Below are positions 10,547 through 19,540 of a DNA stretch of 64,000 nucleotides, one piece after another (position 1 is the first letter of the stretch; the number at the start of each line of letters is the position of its first letter). This DNA is from an uncultured Chloroflexales bacterium (GTDB lineage: Bacteria > Chloroflexota > Chloroflexia > Chloroflexales > Chloroflexaceae), in assembly GCA_937918935.1 (NCBI GenBank), contig CAKZSI010000017.1, forward strand, positions 27,656 through 91,655. Direction: 5' to 3'. The translations under genes were made by a program, and so were the position numbers. Under the pieces are notes generated by a model that had not been told where the DNA came from, did no database searches, and was given only the letters and a program-made list of their open reading frames with translations.

Positions 10547-10637
10547 GGAAGGGTCTGGGAGGGCTTTGTCCCCCCGAGAACACCGCGGTGAACATACGTC
10601 CGGCGCGGGAGGGTCTGCGAGGGCTGCGCCCTCCCAG
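10547..10637. repeat. Two direct copies of a GGAGGGTCTGsGAGGGCT element between nuoH and nuoI
   Basis: Copy one starts at 10547 (GGAAGGGTCTGGGAGGGCT) and copy two at 10608 (GGAGGGTCTGCGAGGGCT). The second continues into GCGCCCTCCC, which can pair back to make a hairpin. Related text (CCTCCCAGACCCTCCC) occurs before nth at about 29283-29300. This fills most of the 189-nt gap; I see no gene in it. Confidence 0.55.
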
Positions 10638-10696
10638 GAAACCTTTTTTCCATACCTGTCATCCTGAAACACGCCGCAGCATGAGAGGAGCATCCA

Positions 10697-11194
10697 ATGC
10701 TCGGAGAGCTATTCAAAGGTCTTGGCACCACTCTGCGTTACATCTTCAAGCCTCCGGTGACGGTGCAGTACCCGGAGGTCAAGCGGCCGGTGCGCGAACG
10801 TTTCCGCGGACGCCACGAACTCAAACGCTTCGCCGACGGCAAGGAGCGCTGCATCGGTTGCTCGCTGTGCGCCGCGGCCTGTCCGGCTGATGCCATCCTG
10901 GTCGTACCCGCCGAAAATGACCCGGAGAACCCCGTCTCGCATGGCGAACGCTACGCGGCGGTGTACGAGATCAATATGCTGCGCTGCATCTTCTGCGGCT
11001 ACTGTGAAGACGCCTGTCCCACCAACGCGATTGTGCTGGAGCACCAGTACGAACTGTCATTTTACGACCGGCGCGCTTCGATCTACACCAAGGAGATGCT
11101 GCTGGCGCCGCCCGACAAGGGCCACGGCGATCCGCCGCCCATCCTGCGCGAATTGCAACGCCGGCCCAGCCCGCCAGCGCAGATCGATCTGTAA
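10697..11194 (+). CDS. nuoI: NADH:quinone oxidoreductase subunit I (2x[4Fe-4S])
   Basis: Peripheral subunit carrying clusters N6a and N6b, which pass electrons to N2. 165 residues. The two ferredoxin motifs are complete: C52-x2-C55-x2-C58-x3-C62P and C97-x2-C100-x2-C103-x3-C107P. Each donates its last Cys to the other cluster, as in all 8Fe ferredoxin-type proteins. AGAGGAG lies about 8 nt before the ATG. The C-terminus is a short basic/Pro-rich end. Confidence 0.96.
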   Translation: MLGELFKGLGTTLRYIFKPPVTVQYPEVKRPVRERFRGRHELKRFADGKERCIGCSLCAAACPADAILVVPAENDPENPVSHGERYAAVYEINMLRCIFCGYCEDACPTNAIVLEHQYELSFYDRRASIYTKEMLLAPPDKGHGDPPPILRELQRRPSPPAQIDL

Positions 11195-11359
11195 GGCATG
11201 GTATCAGGCCCCCTGCCACGGCAGCCCGCTGCCGGGCGTCAGAGCACTCCCACGGGCAGGGGTGTGGGGGAACCTGGTCGCCCCACGCTCATCCGACCGG
11301 CTTTTTCAGGGCGCTCAGAGTACCGACAGCACATCCGGGTAGAGATGAGGAGCAAACAC

Positions 11360-11896
11360 ATGGATTTCGTCTTATTCTTCATAACGGCGGCAGTCGCCCT
11401 GATCGGGGCGATCGCCATGCTCGTGGCGCGGAACGCCGTGCACAGCGCCCTGTTCCTGCTGCTGAACTTCGCGGCCATCGCCGTGCTCTTCCTGCTCCTC
11501 CAGTCGCCCTTCCTCTTCGCCATTCAGTTCACCGTTTACGCCGGGGCGATCATGGTGCTGTTCCTCTTCGTGGTGATGCTGCTGGGGGCCGAGCGCGTCG
11601 AGGACACGCCCGACCGTATCCCCTGGCAGCGCCCCCTGGCCTTCGTACTGGGCGTGGCCCTGGTGGCGGTGGCGGTGGCGGGGGTGCTGCGGGGGGTCTG
11701 GGAAGAGCCGCCTGGCGGGGAGGCCGCCGCCGCCTTCGGCGACCCGGCGCAACTGGGGGCCCTGCTCTTCACCGACTACCTGCTGCCCTTCCAGGTGACT
11801 GGCATCATCTTATTGATCGCCGTGGTCGGAGTGGCGGTGCTGAACCAGCGCGGGCGCGCCGCCCCGGCGGCCAGGCGCACGCCGACGGGTGAGTGA
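11360..11896 (+). CDS. nuoJ: NADH:quinone oxidoreductase subunit J
   Basis: Membrane-arm subunit taking part in the conformational coupling to the proton channels. I place the start at 11360 (GAGGAG 8 nt upstream), giving 178 residues and a first helix beginning MDFVLFFITAAVAL. In-frame upstream codons to 11198 encode a hydrophilic, repeat-like stretch that does not resemble the family. Five membrane segments; the family segment FTVYAGAIMVLFLFVVMLLG, including the pi-bulge helix 3, is present. 19 nt before nuoK. Confidence 0.94.
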   Translation: MDFVLFFITAAVALIGAIAMLVARNAVHSALFLLLNFAAIAVLFLLLQSPFLFAIQFTVYAGAIMVLFLFVVMLLGAERVEDTPDRIPWQRPLAFVLGVALVAVAVAGVLRGVWEEPPGGEAAAAFGDPAQLGALLFTDYLLPFQVTGIILLIAVVGVAVLNQRGRAAPAARRTPTGE

Positions 11897-11915
11897 ATAG
11901 ACGGAGACCACACCT

Positions 11916-12218
11916 ATGGTGCCCACCAGTTACTACATCATCCTCAGCGCGGCGCTGTTTGCCATTGGCGTGCTGGGGGTACTGATCCGGCGCAACGCGC
12001 TGGTCGTCTTTATGTCGGTCGAATTGATGCTCAACGCGGCGAATCTGGTTCTCGTGGCCTTTGCCCGCGAACGCCTGAGCATTGATGGGCAGGTGCTGGT
12101 GTTCTTTGTGATCACCGTGGCCGCCGCCGAGGTCGCCGTGGGACTGGCGCTGCTGGTGGCTATTTTCCGCACAAAGCACACCACCGATGTTGATGAAGTC
12201 AGTACGCTCAGGGGTTAA
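11916..12218 (+). CDS. nuoK: NADH:quinone oxidoreductase subunit K
   Basis: Small membrane-arm subunit homologous to MrpC, forming part of the proton path. 100 residues with three helices. The two essential membrane glutamates sit exactly where expected, E36 in MSVELMLN and E72 in VAAAEVAVG. Length and residue numbering match E. coli NuoK. Ribosome site GGAG about 10 nt before the ATG. Directly between nuoJ and nuoL. Confidence 0.96.
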   Translation: MVPTSYYIILSAALFAIGVLGVLIRRNALVVFMSVELMLNAANLVLVAFARERLSIDGQVLVFFVITVAAAEVAVGLALLVAIFRTKHTTDVDEVSTLRG

Positions 12219-12241
12219 GCGCGGAAGATCTGAGGTACACG

Positions 12242-14176
12242 ATGGAATGGGTAATCTGGCTCATCCCACTGCTGCCGTTCATCGGCTTTTTGCTGAACGT
12301 CTTCGTGATCCGGCGTGAGCGCCCGGCGGGGCTGGTGGCGAGCGGGCTGGTGGCGGCCTCTTTTGTGGTCGCCGTGATCGCCATCGCCGCCTTATCCGGG
12401 CTGCCCGAAGAAGAGCGGCGGATCATGTCGGTGAGCTGGCACTGGATCAACACCGGCGAATTGCGGGTGCCTTTCGGCATCATGCTCGACCCGCTCACCG
12501 CCGTCATGGTGCTGCTGGTGAGCGGCGTGGGCGCGTTGATCCACGTCTACTCGATCGGCTACATGCACGGCGATCCGCGGGTGGTGCGCTACTTCGCCTA
12601 CCTGAACCTCTTCATCACCATGATGCTGTTCCTGGTGATGGGGAACAACATGCTTATGCTCTTCCTCGGCTGGGAGGGGGTGGGCCTCTGCTCCTTCCTG
12701 TTGATCGGCTTCTGGTTTGAGCGCGCCGAGGCCTCCGCCGCCGCGGTGAAGGCTTTCGTGGTCAATCGTATCGGCGATGCGGCTTTCATTCTGGGTATGC
12801 TGGCGATCTATGCCAACTTTAAGACGCTCAACTTCTACGAGGTAAGCGTCGGCGGGCAACTACAGCCGGGCTTCCTGGAGCGCGTGCCGGAGATCATCGG
12901 GCGGACCGTCGGGCCGACCTGGCAGCCCATTGCCCTGACCACGCTCATCAGCTTCCTGCTGCTGATCGGCGCCACCGGCAAATCGGCGCAGTTCCCCCTG
13001 TTCGTCTGGCTGCCTGACGCCATGGCCGGCCCCACCCCCGTCTCGGCGCTCATCCACGCTGCTACCATGGTCACTGGCGGCGTGTACATGATGACGCGCA
13101 ACGAAGCCCTCTTCGCCGCCTCGCCCGCCACCCAGAGCTGGGTGCTGTGGATCGGCGTGCTGACGGCCTTTATCGCCGGCACCTCGGCGATTGCCCAGTG
13201 GGACATCAAGCGCGTCCTGGCCTATTCGACCGTCTCGCAACTGGGCTTCATGGTCGCGGCGTGCGGCATGGGCGCCTACGTGGCGGCGATCTTCCACCTG
13301 CTCACCCACGGCATCTTCAAGGCCCTGCTCTTCCTCGGCGCCGGCTCGGTGATCCACGGAACCCACGAGACCCAGGATATGCGCAAGATGGGCGGGCTGC
13401 GCAAGGCCATGCCCGCGACCTGCTGGACCTACCTGGTCGGCGCGGGGGCGCTGGCGGGGATCGTGCCCCTGGCGGGCTTCTGGTCGAAGGACGAGATCCT
13501 GGCCCACGCCCTCAGCCACGACCACTGGCCGCAGTTGATCATCCTCTTCCTCACCTCGCTGATCACCGCCTTCTACATGGGCCGGCAGGTGGCGCTGATC
13601 TTCTTCGGCCAGCAGCGCGACAGCCACTACCACCCCCACGAGAGCGGGCGAGTCATGACCGTGCCGCTGATCGTCCTGGCGATCGGCGCGATCATCGGCG
13701 GGGCGATCAACCTGCCCTGGGGCCACTGGCTCACCGACTGGCTCAAGCCCGTACTGCACGAAGAGGCAGGCACGTTCAATCTGGCCCTGGCGCTGATCGC
13801 CACCGCCAGCGCCGTGGGGATGAGTTACCTGGGCTGGTGGATCTACACCAGCAACGCGAAGAAGATCAAGGTCGGCGGCAAAGACCCCGCCTACCGCTAC
13901 TCTGGCGACATCTGGGACGGGCTGGAAGAGGCCTGGTACTTCGACCGGCTCTACCAGCGGGCGATTGTGCGGCCGTTCCAGCGGCTGGGCGACTTCCTCG
14001 CCAGCGTCTTCGACCCGCAGGGCATTGACGGGCTCGTGCTGGGCGTTGGCGTCCTGTTCGGCCGGGCCGGCGAGCAGGTGCGGCGCTTTCAGAGCGGCTA
14101 CGTGCGCACCTACGCGCTGATCTTTACCGTCGGGGTAGTGATTGTGCTCGGCTTCGTGCTGATGTTCAGCCGGTAG
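12242..14176 (+). CDS. nuoL: NADH:quinone oxidoreductase subunit L (antiporter-like)
   Basis: Distal proton-pumping subunit with the long lateral helix. 644 residues, about 16 membrane helices. Conserved signatures: GWEGVGLCSFLLIGFWFE (with the key Glu), KSAQFPLFVWLPDAMAGPTP (functional Lys and quinone-oxidoreductase motif), SALIHAATMVTGGVYM and HGIFKALLFLGAGSVIH. The C-terminal half has the amphipathic lateral-helix region and a terminal anchoring helix (VGVVIVLGFVLMF). All elements for proton transfer are present. Confidence 0.96.
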   Translation: MEWVIWLIPLLPFIGFLLNVFVIRRERPAGLVASGLVAASFVVAVIAIAALSGLPEEERRIMSVSWHWINTGELRVPFGIMLDPLTAVMVLLVSGVGALIHVYSIGYMHGDPRVVRYFAYLNLFITMMLFLVMGNNMLMLFLGWEGVGLCSFLLIGFWFERAEASAAAVKAFVVNRIGDAAFILGMLAIYANFKTLNFYEVSVGGQLQPGFLERVPEIIGRTVGPTWQPIALTTLISFLLLIGATGKSAQFPLFVWLPDAMAGPTPVSALIHAATMVTGGVYMMTRNEALFAASPATQSWVLWIGVLTAFIAGTSAIAQWDIKRVLAYSTVSQLGFMVAACGMGAYVAAIFHLLTHGIFKALLFLGAGSVIHGTHETQDMRKMGGLRKAMPATCWTYLVGAGALAGIVPLAGFWSKDEILAHALSHDHWPQLIILFLTSLITAFYMGRQVALIFFGQQRDSHYHPHESGRVMTVPLIVLAIGAIIGGAINLPWGHWLTDWLKPVLHEEAGTFNLALALIATASAVGMSYLGWWIYTSNAKKIKVGGKDPAYRYSGDIWDGLEEAWYFDRLYQRAIVRPFQRLGDFLASVFDPQGIDGLVLGVGVLFGRAGEQVRRFQSGYVRTYALIFTVGVVIVLGFVLMFSR

Positions 14177-14202
14177 ATGAGTTGCACCGTTCGTGGAGTT
14201 TC

Positions 14203-14280
14203 GCCCCCTCCCCAATCCTCCCCCCGCGGGGGAGGGAGTCAGGCGCCTCCCTTCAACGGGAACAGGTCGGGGAGGAGGGG
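14203..14280. repeat. GC-rich dispersed repeat, copy 1 (CCCCTCCCC...GGGGAGGGAG)
   Basis: Occupies the nuoL-nuoM gap. The central palindrome CCTCCCCCCGCGGGGGAGG is flanked by CCCCCTCCCC on the left and GGGGAGGAGGGG on the right, so it can form a long hairpin. A related copy lies at 49478-49549; both share GGGGGAGGGAGTC and CTTCAACGGGA/CTCAACGGGA in the same order. Confidence 0.7.
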
Positions 14281-14326
14281 TCGTAGCGGGCGGCCCGCCG
14301 CGCCTCAAAAACCATAGAAAGAGCCT

Positions 14327-15880
14327 ATGGACAACTTCCCGATCCTCTCGCTGATTCTGTGGCTGCCCGCGCTGGGCGCCCTCGGCCTGCTGCTCGTGCC
14401 ACGGGAGAACGCCGAACTGGCCCGCCGGGTGGCGCTGATCGTCGCCCTGCTGACCTTCCTGGTCTCACTGGCGCTGCCCTTCGGCTACAATGCAGCGCCC
14501 GGTGACGCCACCACCATGCACTTCGTCGAGAACCTGCCCTGGCTGCCGATGTTCGGCGCCAGCTATAGCCTCGGCATTGATGGCGTCAGCCTCTGGCTGG
14601 TGCTGCTGACCACCTTCCTGCTGCCGATCGTCATCCTTTCAACATGGGACTCGGTGCACACCCAGGTGCGGAACTTCCAGATCCTCATGCTGCTGCTCGC
14701 CACGGCGATGATCGGCGTGTTCATCAGCCTGGACCTGCTGTTGTTCTACATCTTCTGGGAGTTCACGCTCATCCCCATGACCCTGCTGATCGGCATCTGG
14801 GGGGGAAGCAACCGGATCTACGCCGCACGCAAGTTCTTCCTCTACACCTTCTCTGGATCGGTGCTGATGCTGGTAGCGATCATCGGCCTGTACGTCTTGC
14901 ATCGCGACGCGCTAGCCGCCAGCCAGCCCGGCTACGCCGGCAGCTTCAACTTCAGCACCATCCTGGCAAATCTGCGCAGCGGCGCCTTACAACTGGATAC
15001 CACCGTCGAGCGGCTGCTCTTCGGAGCCTTCTTCCTGGCCTTCGCGATCAAGGTGCCCCTCTGGCCCTTCCACACCTGGCTCCCCGACGCCCACGTGGAG
15101 GCCCCGACCGCCGGCTCGGTGATCCTGGCGGGCGTACTGCTGAAACTGGGCAGCTACGGCCTGATCCGCTTCAACCTGAGCCTCTTCCCCGAAGCCTCGC
15201 GCTGGGCCGCCCCCGCCGTGGCCATTCTGGCGGTAATCGGCATCATCTACGGCGCGATCGTCGCCTTCGCCCAGAGCGATATGAAAAAACTGGTGGCCTA
15301 CTCCTCCGTCAGCCACATGGGCTTCATCGTGCTGGGGATCTTCGCCCTCAACCCCGAAGGCGTCAGCGGGGCCATTCTGCAGAGCATCAACCACGGCCTC
15401 TCGACCGGGGCGCTGTTCTTGATCGTCGGCGTGCTCTACGAACGGCGGCACACCCGCGACATGGCCGAATACGGCGGCATCTGGAAGGTGATGCCGATCT
15501 ACGCCGGCATCACCCTGCTCGTGGCCCTCTCCTCGGCGGGGTTGCCGGGGCTTAACGGGTTCATTGGCGAGTACACGATCATGCAGGGGGCCTTCCTGGC
15601 ACCCGAGTTGAGCTGGCCCTTCCTGAGCTTCGCCGTGCTCGGCGTGGTGCTGGCCGCGGTCTACCTGCTGCGGATGTACCAGAACGTATTCATGGGCGAC
15701 CTGCGCAACCTTAAGAACCAGGAGCTGAGCGACCTGAACCTGCGCGAACTGGCGACCCTGACGGCCCTGTGCGTGCCGATCATCGCGCTGGGCCTTTACC
15801 CGGCCTTCGCCTTCGGGCCGATGCAGGCCAGCGTCGGCGAGACGCTCGCCGGGATTGTCACCGCCGTAGCTGGAAGATAG
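14327..15880 (+). CDS. nuoM: NADH:quinone oxidoreductase subunit M (antiporter-like)
   Basis: Second of the three Mrp-antiporter-like proton pumps. 517 residues, about 14 helices. Signatures: YIFWEFTLIPMTLLIGIWGG (conserved Glu of helix 5), VPLWPFHTWLPDAHVEAPT (Lys/His region), VILAGVLLKLGSYG, and SDMKKLVAYSSVSHMGF. It follows nuoL after the repeat at 14203-14280 and precedes nuoN by 12 nt. Complete, with no missing catalytic residues that I can see. Confidence 0.96.
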   Translation: MDNFPILSLILWLPALGALGLLLVPRENAELARRVALIVALLTFLVSLALPFGYNAAPGDATTMHFVENLPWLPMFGASYSLGIDGVSLWLVLLTTFLLPIVILSTWDSVHTQVRNFQILMLLLATAMIGVFISLDLLLFYIFWEFTLIPMTLLIGIWGGSNRIYAARKFFLYTFSGSVLMLVAIIGLYVLHRDALAASQPGYAGSFNFSTILANLRSGALQLDTTVERLLFGAFFLAFAIKVPLWPFHTWLPDAHVEAPTAGSVILAGVLLKLGSYGLIRFNLSLFPEASRWAAPAVAILAVIGIIYGAIVAFAQSDMKKLVAYSSVSHMGFIVLGIFALNPEGVSGAILQSINHGLSTGALFLIVGVLYERRHTRDMAEYGGIWKVMPIYAGITLLVALSSAGLPGLNGFIGEYTIMQGAFLAPELSWPFLSFAVLGVVLAAVYLLRMYQNVFMGDLRNLKNQELSDLNLRELATLTALCVPIIALGLYPAFAFGPMQASVGETLAGIVTAVAGR

Positions 15881-15892
15881 GGACATGCGCGT

Positions 15893-17356
15893 ATGGAGAG
15901 TTTACAGATCCCCCCGGTTGACCTGCGCCTGCTGACGCCCCTGCTGATCGTCGTCGGCTGGGCCTCGGCCTTGCTGCTGATTGATGTCTTCTTCGTTCCC
16001 AATGGGCGCAAGAAGATCACCGGCTATCTGGCAATGGCCGGCCTGGCCGTCGCGGGATTGGCCGGCATACCATTGTGGAACGTGAGTGGCAGCACCTTTT
16101 CGGGCATGCTGGTGCTCGACCGCTACAGCCTGGCGCTGACCTGGATCTTCCTCATCGCCGGGGCGCTGAGCATCGCCGTGGCGCTGGACTACCTGCCGCG
16201 TCACGAGATCGAGCAGGGCGAATACTACCCGCTGATCATGTTCGCCGTCGGGGGCATGATCCTGATGGCCCAGAGCGCCGACCTGATCACCCTCTTCCTG
16301 GGAATCGAACTGCTCTCCATCACCCTGTACATCCTGACCGGCTTCGCCTACCCGCGGGTCGCCTCGGAAGAGGCCGGGATCAAGTACCTGGTGCTGGGGG
16401 CCTTCGCCGCGGGCTTCTTCGTGTACGGCATCGCGCTGATCTTTGGCGCCACCGGCACAACCAGCCTGGCCGGGATCGCCGACTACCTGAGCCGGCAACC
16501 CTTCGCGCCGCAAGACGAAACCCTGTTCCTGGTCGGTGCGAGTCTGGTGCTGATCGGCTTTGGCTTCAAGATCGCCCTGGTACCCTTCCACATGTGGACG
16601 CCGGATGTTTACGAAGGCTCGCCCACCCCGGTGGCGGCCTTCATGAGCGTTGGCACCAAGGGCGCTGCCCTGGCGGCCCTGCTGCGCGTCACCCTGGCGA
16701 TGGAAGCGGCGCGAGACTTCTGGCTGCCGCTGCTGGCAGTGCTGGCCGCGGCGACGATGATCATCGGCAACCTGGGGGCGCTGGGGCAGAGCAACCTGAA
16801 GCGCATGCTGGCCTACTCCAGCATCGGCCACGCCGGCTACATCCTGCTGGGGATCATGGTCGCGGCGGAGCGGGGCGCGGAAGCGTTTCTGTTCTACATG
16901 CTGGCCTACACCCTCACCAACCTGGGCGCCTTCGGAGTGCTGATCGCCCTCGAGCAGCGGGGCGAGGCAGCCTGGAGCATTGACGACTTCGCGGGGTTGT
17001 ACCAGCGCCGGCCCATGCTGGCAGTGGCCATGGCTCTGTTCATGTTCTCGCTGGCCGGTGTGCCGCCCACGGCGGGCTTCATGGGCAAGTTCTTCGTCTT
17101 TACCGCGGCCTACGCCGGGGGCCTGGGCTGGCTCGTGCTCATCGGCGTGATCACCAGCGCCATCGCCGCCTACTACTACCTGCGCGTGGTGGTGAAGATG
17201 TTCATGCAGGAGCCGGTGCGCGACGTGCGCCCCGAACTTACCCGCGGGTTGAACACGGAGATCCTGATCGCCGGGGTCGCCACCCTCATCCTCGGCCTGC
17301 TGCCTACCCCCATCGTGCTGCTTGTTGAACAATCGCTGGTGGCGCTGGGGGGATAA
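15893..17356 (+). CDS. nuoN: NADH:quinone oxidoreductase subunit N (antiporter-like)
   Basis: Third antiporter-like proton pump, adjacent to NuoK in the membrane arm. 487 residues, about 14 helices. Signatures: LGIELLSITLYILTGF (key Glu), KIALVPFHMWTPDVYEGSPTP, and QSNLKRMLAYSSIGHAGY. Last gene of the operon: its stop codon abuts a hairpin (17357-17386), and the next gene starts 259 nt on with its own AT-rich upstream region. Confidence 0.96.
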   Translation: MESLQIPPVDLRLLTPLLIVVGWASALLLIDVFFVPNGRKKITGYLAMAGLAVAGLAGIPLWNVSGSTFSGMLVLDRYSLALTWIFLIAGALSIAVALDYLPRHEIEQGEYYPLIMFAVGGMILMAQSADLITLFLGIELLSITLYILTGFAYPRVASEEAGIKYLVLGAFAAGFFVYGIALIFGATGTTSLAGIADYLSRQPFAPQDETLFLVGASLVLIGFGFKIALVPFHMWTPDVYEGSPTPVAAFMSVGTKGAALAALLRVTLAMEAARDFWLPLLAVLAAATMIIGNLGALGQSNLKRMLAYSSIGHAGYILLGIMVAAERGAEAFLFYMLAYTLTNLGAFGVLIALEQRGEAAWSIDDFAGLYQRRPMLAVAMALFMFSLAGVPPTAGFMGKFFVFTAAYAGGLGWLVLIGVITSAIAAYYYLRVVVKMFMQEPVRDVRPELTRGLNTEILIAGVATLILGLLPTPIVLLVEQSLVALGG

Positions 17357-17386
17357 GGGGTGTGGAGGTGTGGCGGACCACACCCC
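17357..17386 (+). terminator. Hairpin directly after nuoN
   Basis: GGGGTGTGG (17357-17365) pairs perfectly with CCACACCCC (17378-17386) around a 12-nt loop, starting on the base after the nuoN stop. There is no U-run after it, so it is either a weak intrinsic terminator or a 3'-end stabilising structure. Confidence 0.5.
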
Positions 17387-17411
17387 GGGGTTGTCGCTTC
17401 TTTACCGAAAG

Positions 17412-17454
17412 TTTACAACCAGCTTAATAATTTTTGACGCAACTATCCTACAAT
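17412..17454 (+). promoter_or_regulatory. AT-rich tract with a -10-like TACAAT upstream of the acyl-CoA synthetases
   Basis: The only AT-rich stretch between nuoN and prpE. It contains TTTACA (17412), TTGACG (17434) and TACAAT (17449-17454), but no pair has a 16-18-nt spacing. A promoter here is likely from context and cannot be placed exactly. Confidence 0.3.
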
Positions 17455-17615
17455 TGACTTACTCAGCAAGCAGGCAGGGATTTTGCGTCAGATTCCAGGC
17501 ACGCACGTACGTGGCGCTTGCGGCGTGCCGCTGGACATGGTATTGTGTCGCCACCGCAATTTGCGCTGTAACCTCGTGGTATCCGCGCCAGATCCTCAGA
17601 GAGGAGGCTTCCACA

Positions 17616-19514
17616 ATGGGCTATGCGGAGATGCACCGTCGTTCGATCGAGGACCCGCAGGGATTCTGGGGCGAGCTTGCCGAAGAACTCCACTGGTACA
17701 GGAAGTGGGACACCGTGCTCGACGATAGCAAGGCGCCGTTCTACCGCTGGTTCGTCGGCGGAGAGACGAACCTGTGCTACAACGCGGTTGACCGACACGC
17801 CCTGGGCGCGCGCCGCGGCCAGGCGGCGCTGATCTGGGAGAGTCCCGAAGTGGGCCAGTCGCGCACGCTCACCTATTTCGAGCTCTACCGGGAAGTGAAC
17901 CGGCTCGCCGCAACGTTCCGGCGGCTCGGCGTGCAGAAGGGTGACCGGGTGATCATCTACATGCCCATGGTGCCCGAAGCGATCTTCGCCATGCTTGCCT
18001 GCGTGCGTCTTGGCGCGGTGCACTCCGTGGTGTTCGGCGGGTTCTCCATCGCTTCGCTGGCCTCGCGCATTGATGATGCCGAGCCGGTGCTCATCGTCAC
18101 TGCCGACGCCGGGATGCGCAAGGGCCTGCCGGTGCATCTGAAAGAGATCGTGGACCGGGCGCTGGAAGCCGCCGAGAAGCCCAGCGTGCGCCACGTGCTG
18201 GTGCTGAACCGTGGTCTGGCCCCTATGGAGATGCAAGAAGGCCGCGACCTGGACTGGGCCGAGCAGATCAAGGAGTCAGGCGCCGCGTATGTCGAGCCGG
18301 CGCGCGTGGCTTCGACCGATCCGTCGTACATCCTCTACACCTCCGGCACCACTGGCAAACCCAAGGGGGTCGTGCGCGACACCGGCGGCTACATGGTGGC
18401 CCTGCACGCCTCGATGAGCCAGATCTACAACTGCGGCGACGGCGATGTGTACTGGTCCACCTCAGACATCGGCTGGGTCGTGGGGCACAGCTACATCGTC
18501 TATGGCCCGCTGCTCAAGGGACTGCCGACCGTGGTCTACGAGGGGCGCCCCGACCACCCCGATCCAGGGGTCTGGTGGCGAGTGATCGAGAAGTACGGCG
18601 TAACCCACGTCTTTACAGCGCCGACGGCGCTGCGGGCGCTGCGGAAGTTCCCCGAGCAGTGGATGCGGAGCGCCGACATCAGTTCGCTGAAGATCCTCTT
18701 TGCTGCCGGCGAGCCGCTCGACGCGCCGACCTACGAATGGGCCAGGGCCGCGCTGAACGTGCCGGTGATTGACCACTACTGGCAGACAGAGAGTGGCTGG
18801 GCCATGCTGACGAACACCGTCGGGACGGAGATGTTGCCGGTCAAACCTGGCTCGCCAACCATGCCGGCGTTCGGCCACAACCTTGAAGTCGTGGACGCCG
18901 ACGGCAACCCGGTACCACGCGGCGAGAAGGGCTTTCTGGTGGATCACGGACCTCTGCCTCCCGGGATGTTAATGACGCTCTGGAACGACGACGAGCGCTA
19001 CGTTCAGAGCTACTGGAGCCACTTCAAGGGCAAACTGCTCTACATGACCGGCGACTACGCCATTCAGGACGCCGATGGCTACTTCTGGATGCTGGGCCGC
19101 GCCGATGAGGTGCTCAACGTCTCCGGCCATCGCCTGGGTACCCGCGAGATCGAAGAGGTTATCTCCGGCCATCCGGCCGTGGCCGAGGCGGCGGTGATCG
19201 GGGTGCGCCACGAACTCAAGGGCGAAGGCGTCCTGGTCGTTGCCGTGCTCAAGCAGCATATCGCCCCCGCCGACCAGGATAGCGTCGCGCGGAGCATTAC
19301 CACGCTGGTGCGCGAGAGCATTGGCCCCATCGCCACCCCGGATGCCATCCACTTCGTGAGCATGCTGCCCAAGACCCGCTCGGGCAAGATTATGCGCCGG
19401 GTGATCCGCGCCGTCTACCAGGGCGATAACATCGGCGACCTGAGTACTATCGAGGACGACGCCACCGTGGATATGGTGCGCGAGGCCATTGATGTGCTCA
19501 AGGGCGATCTGTAG
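17616..19514 (+). CDS. prpE: Propionyl-CoA synthetase-like acyl-CoA ligase (PrpE type)
   Basis: AMP-forming ligase activating a short-chain acid (propionate, perhaps acetate) to its CoA thioester. I start at 17616, where AGAGGAGG lies 8 nt upstream, giving 632 residues; in-frame codons further upstream run back into nuoN and are not family-like. The N-terminal pattern IEDPQGFWGELAEELHW followed by RWFVGGETNLCYNAVDRH is the PrpE style. Adenylate motif YTSGTTGKPKGVV, later TGDYAIQDADGYFWMLGR, and the acetylation-target motif PKTRSGKIMRR near the C-terminus, whose last Lys is the catalytic one. 26 nt upstream of acsA, so co-transcribed. Substrate preference is inferred from resemblance only. Confidence 0.8.
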   Translation: MGYAEMHRRSIEDPQGFWGELAEELHWYRKWDTVLDDSKAPFYRWFVGGETNLCYNAVDRHALGARRGQAALIWESPEVGQSRTLTYFELYREVNRLAATFRRLGVQKGDRVIIYMPMVPEAIFAMLACVRLGAVHSVVFGGFSIASLASRIDDAEPVLIVTADAGMRKGLPVHLKEIVDRALEAAEKPSVRHVLVLNRGLAPMEMQEGRDLDWAEQIKESGAAYVEPARVASTDPSYILYTSGTTGKPKGVVRDTGGYMVALHASMSQIYNCGDGDVYWSTSDIGWVVGHSYIVYGPLLKGLPTVVYEGRPDHPDPGVWWRVIEKYGVTHVFTAPTALRALRKFPEQWMRSADISSLKILFAAGEPLDAPTYEWARAALNVPVIDHYWQTESGWAMLTNTVGTEMLPVKPGSPTMPAFGHNLEVVDADGNPVPRGEKGFLVDHGPLPPGMLMTLWNDDERYVQSYWSHFKGKLLYMTGDYAIQDADGYFWMLGRADEVLNVSGHRLGTREIEEVISGHPAVAEAAVIGVRHELKGEGVLVVAVLKQHIAPADQDSVARSITTLVRESIGPIATPDAIHFVSMLPKTRSGKIMRRVIRAVYQGDNIGDLSTIEDDATVDMVREAIDVLKGDL

Positions 19515-19540
19515 TGTCAGTGGAACAAGGAGGTTATCCA

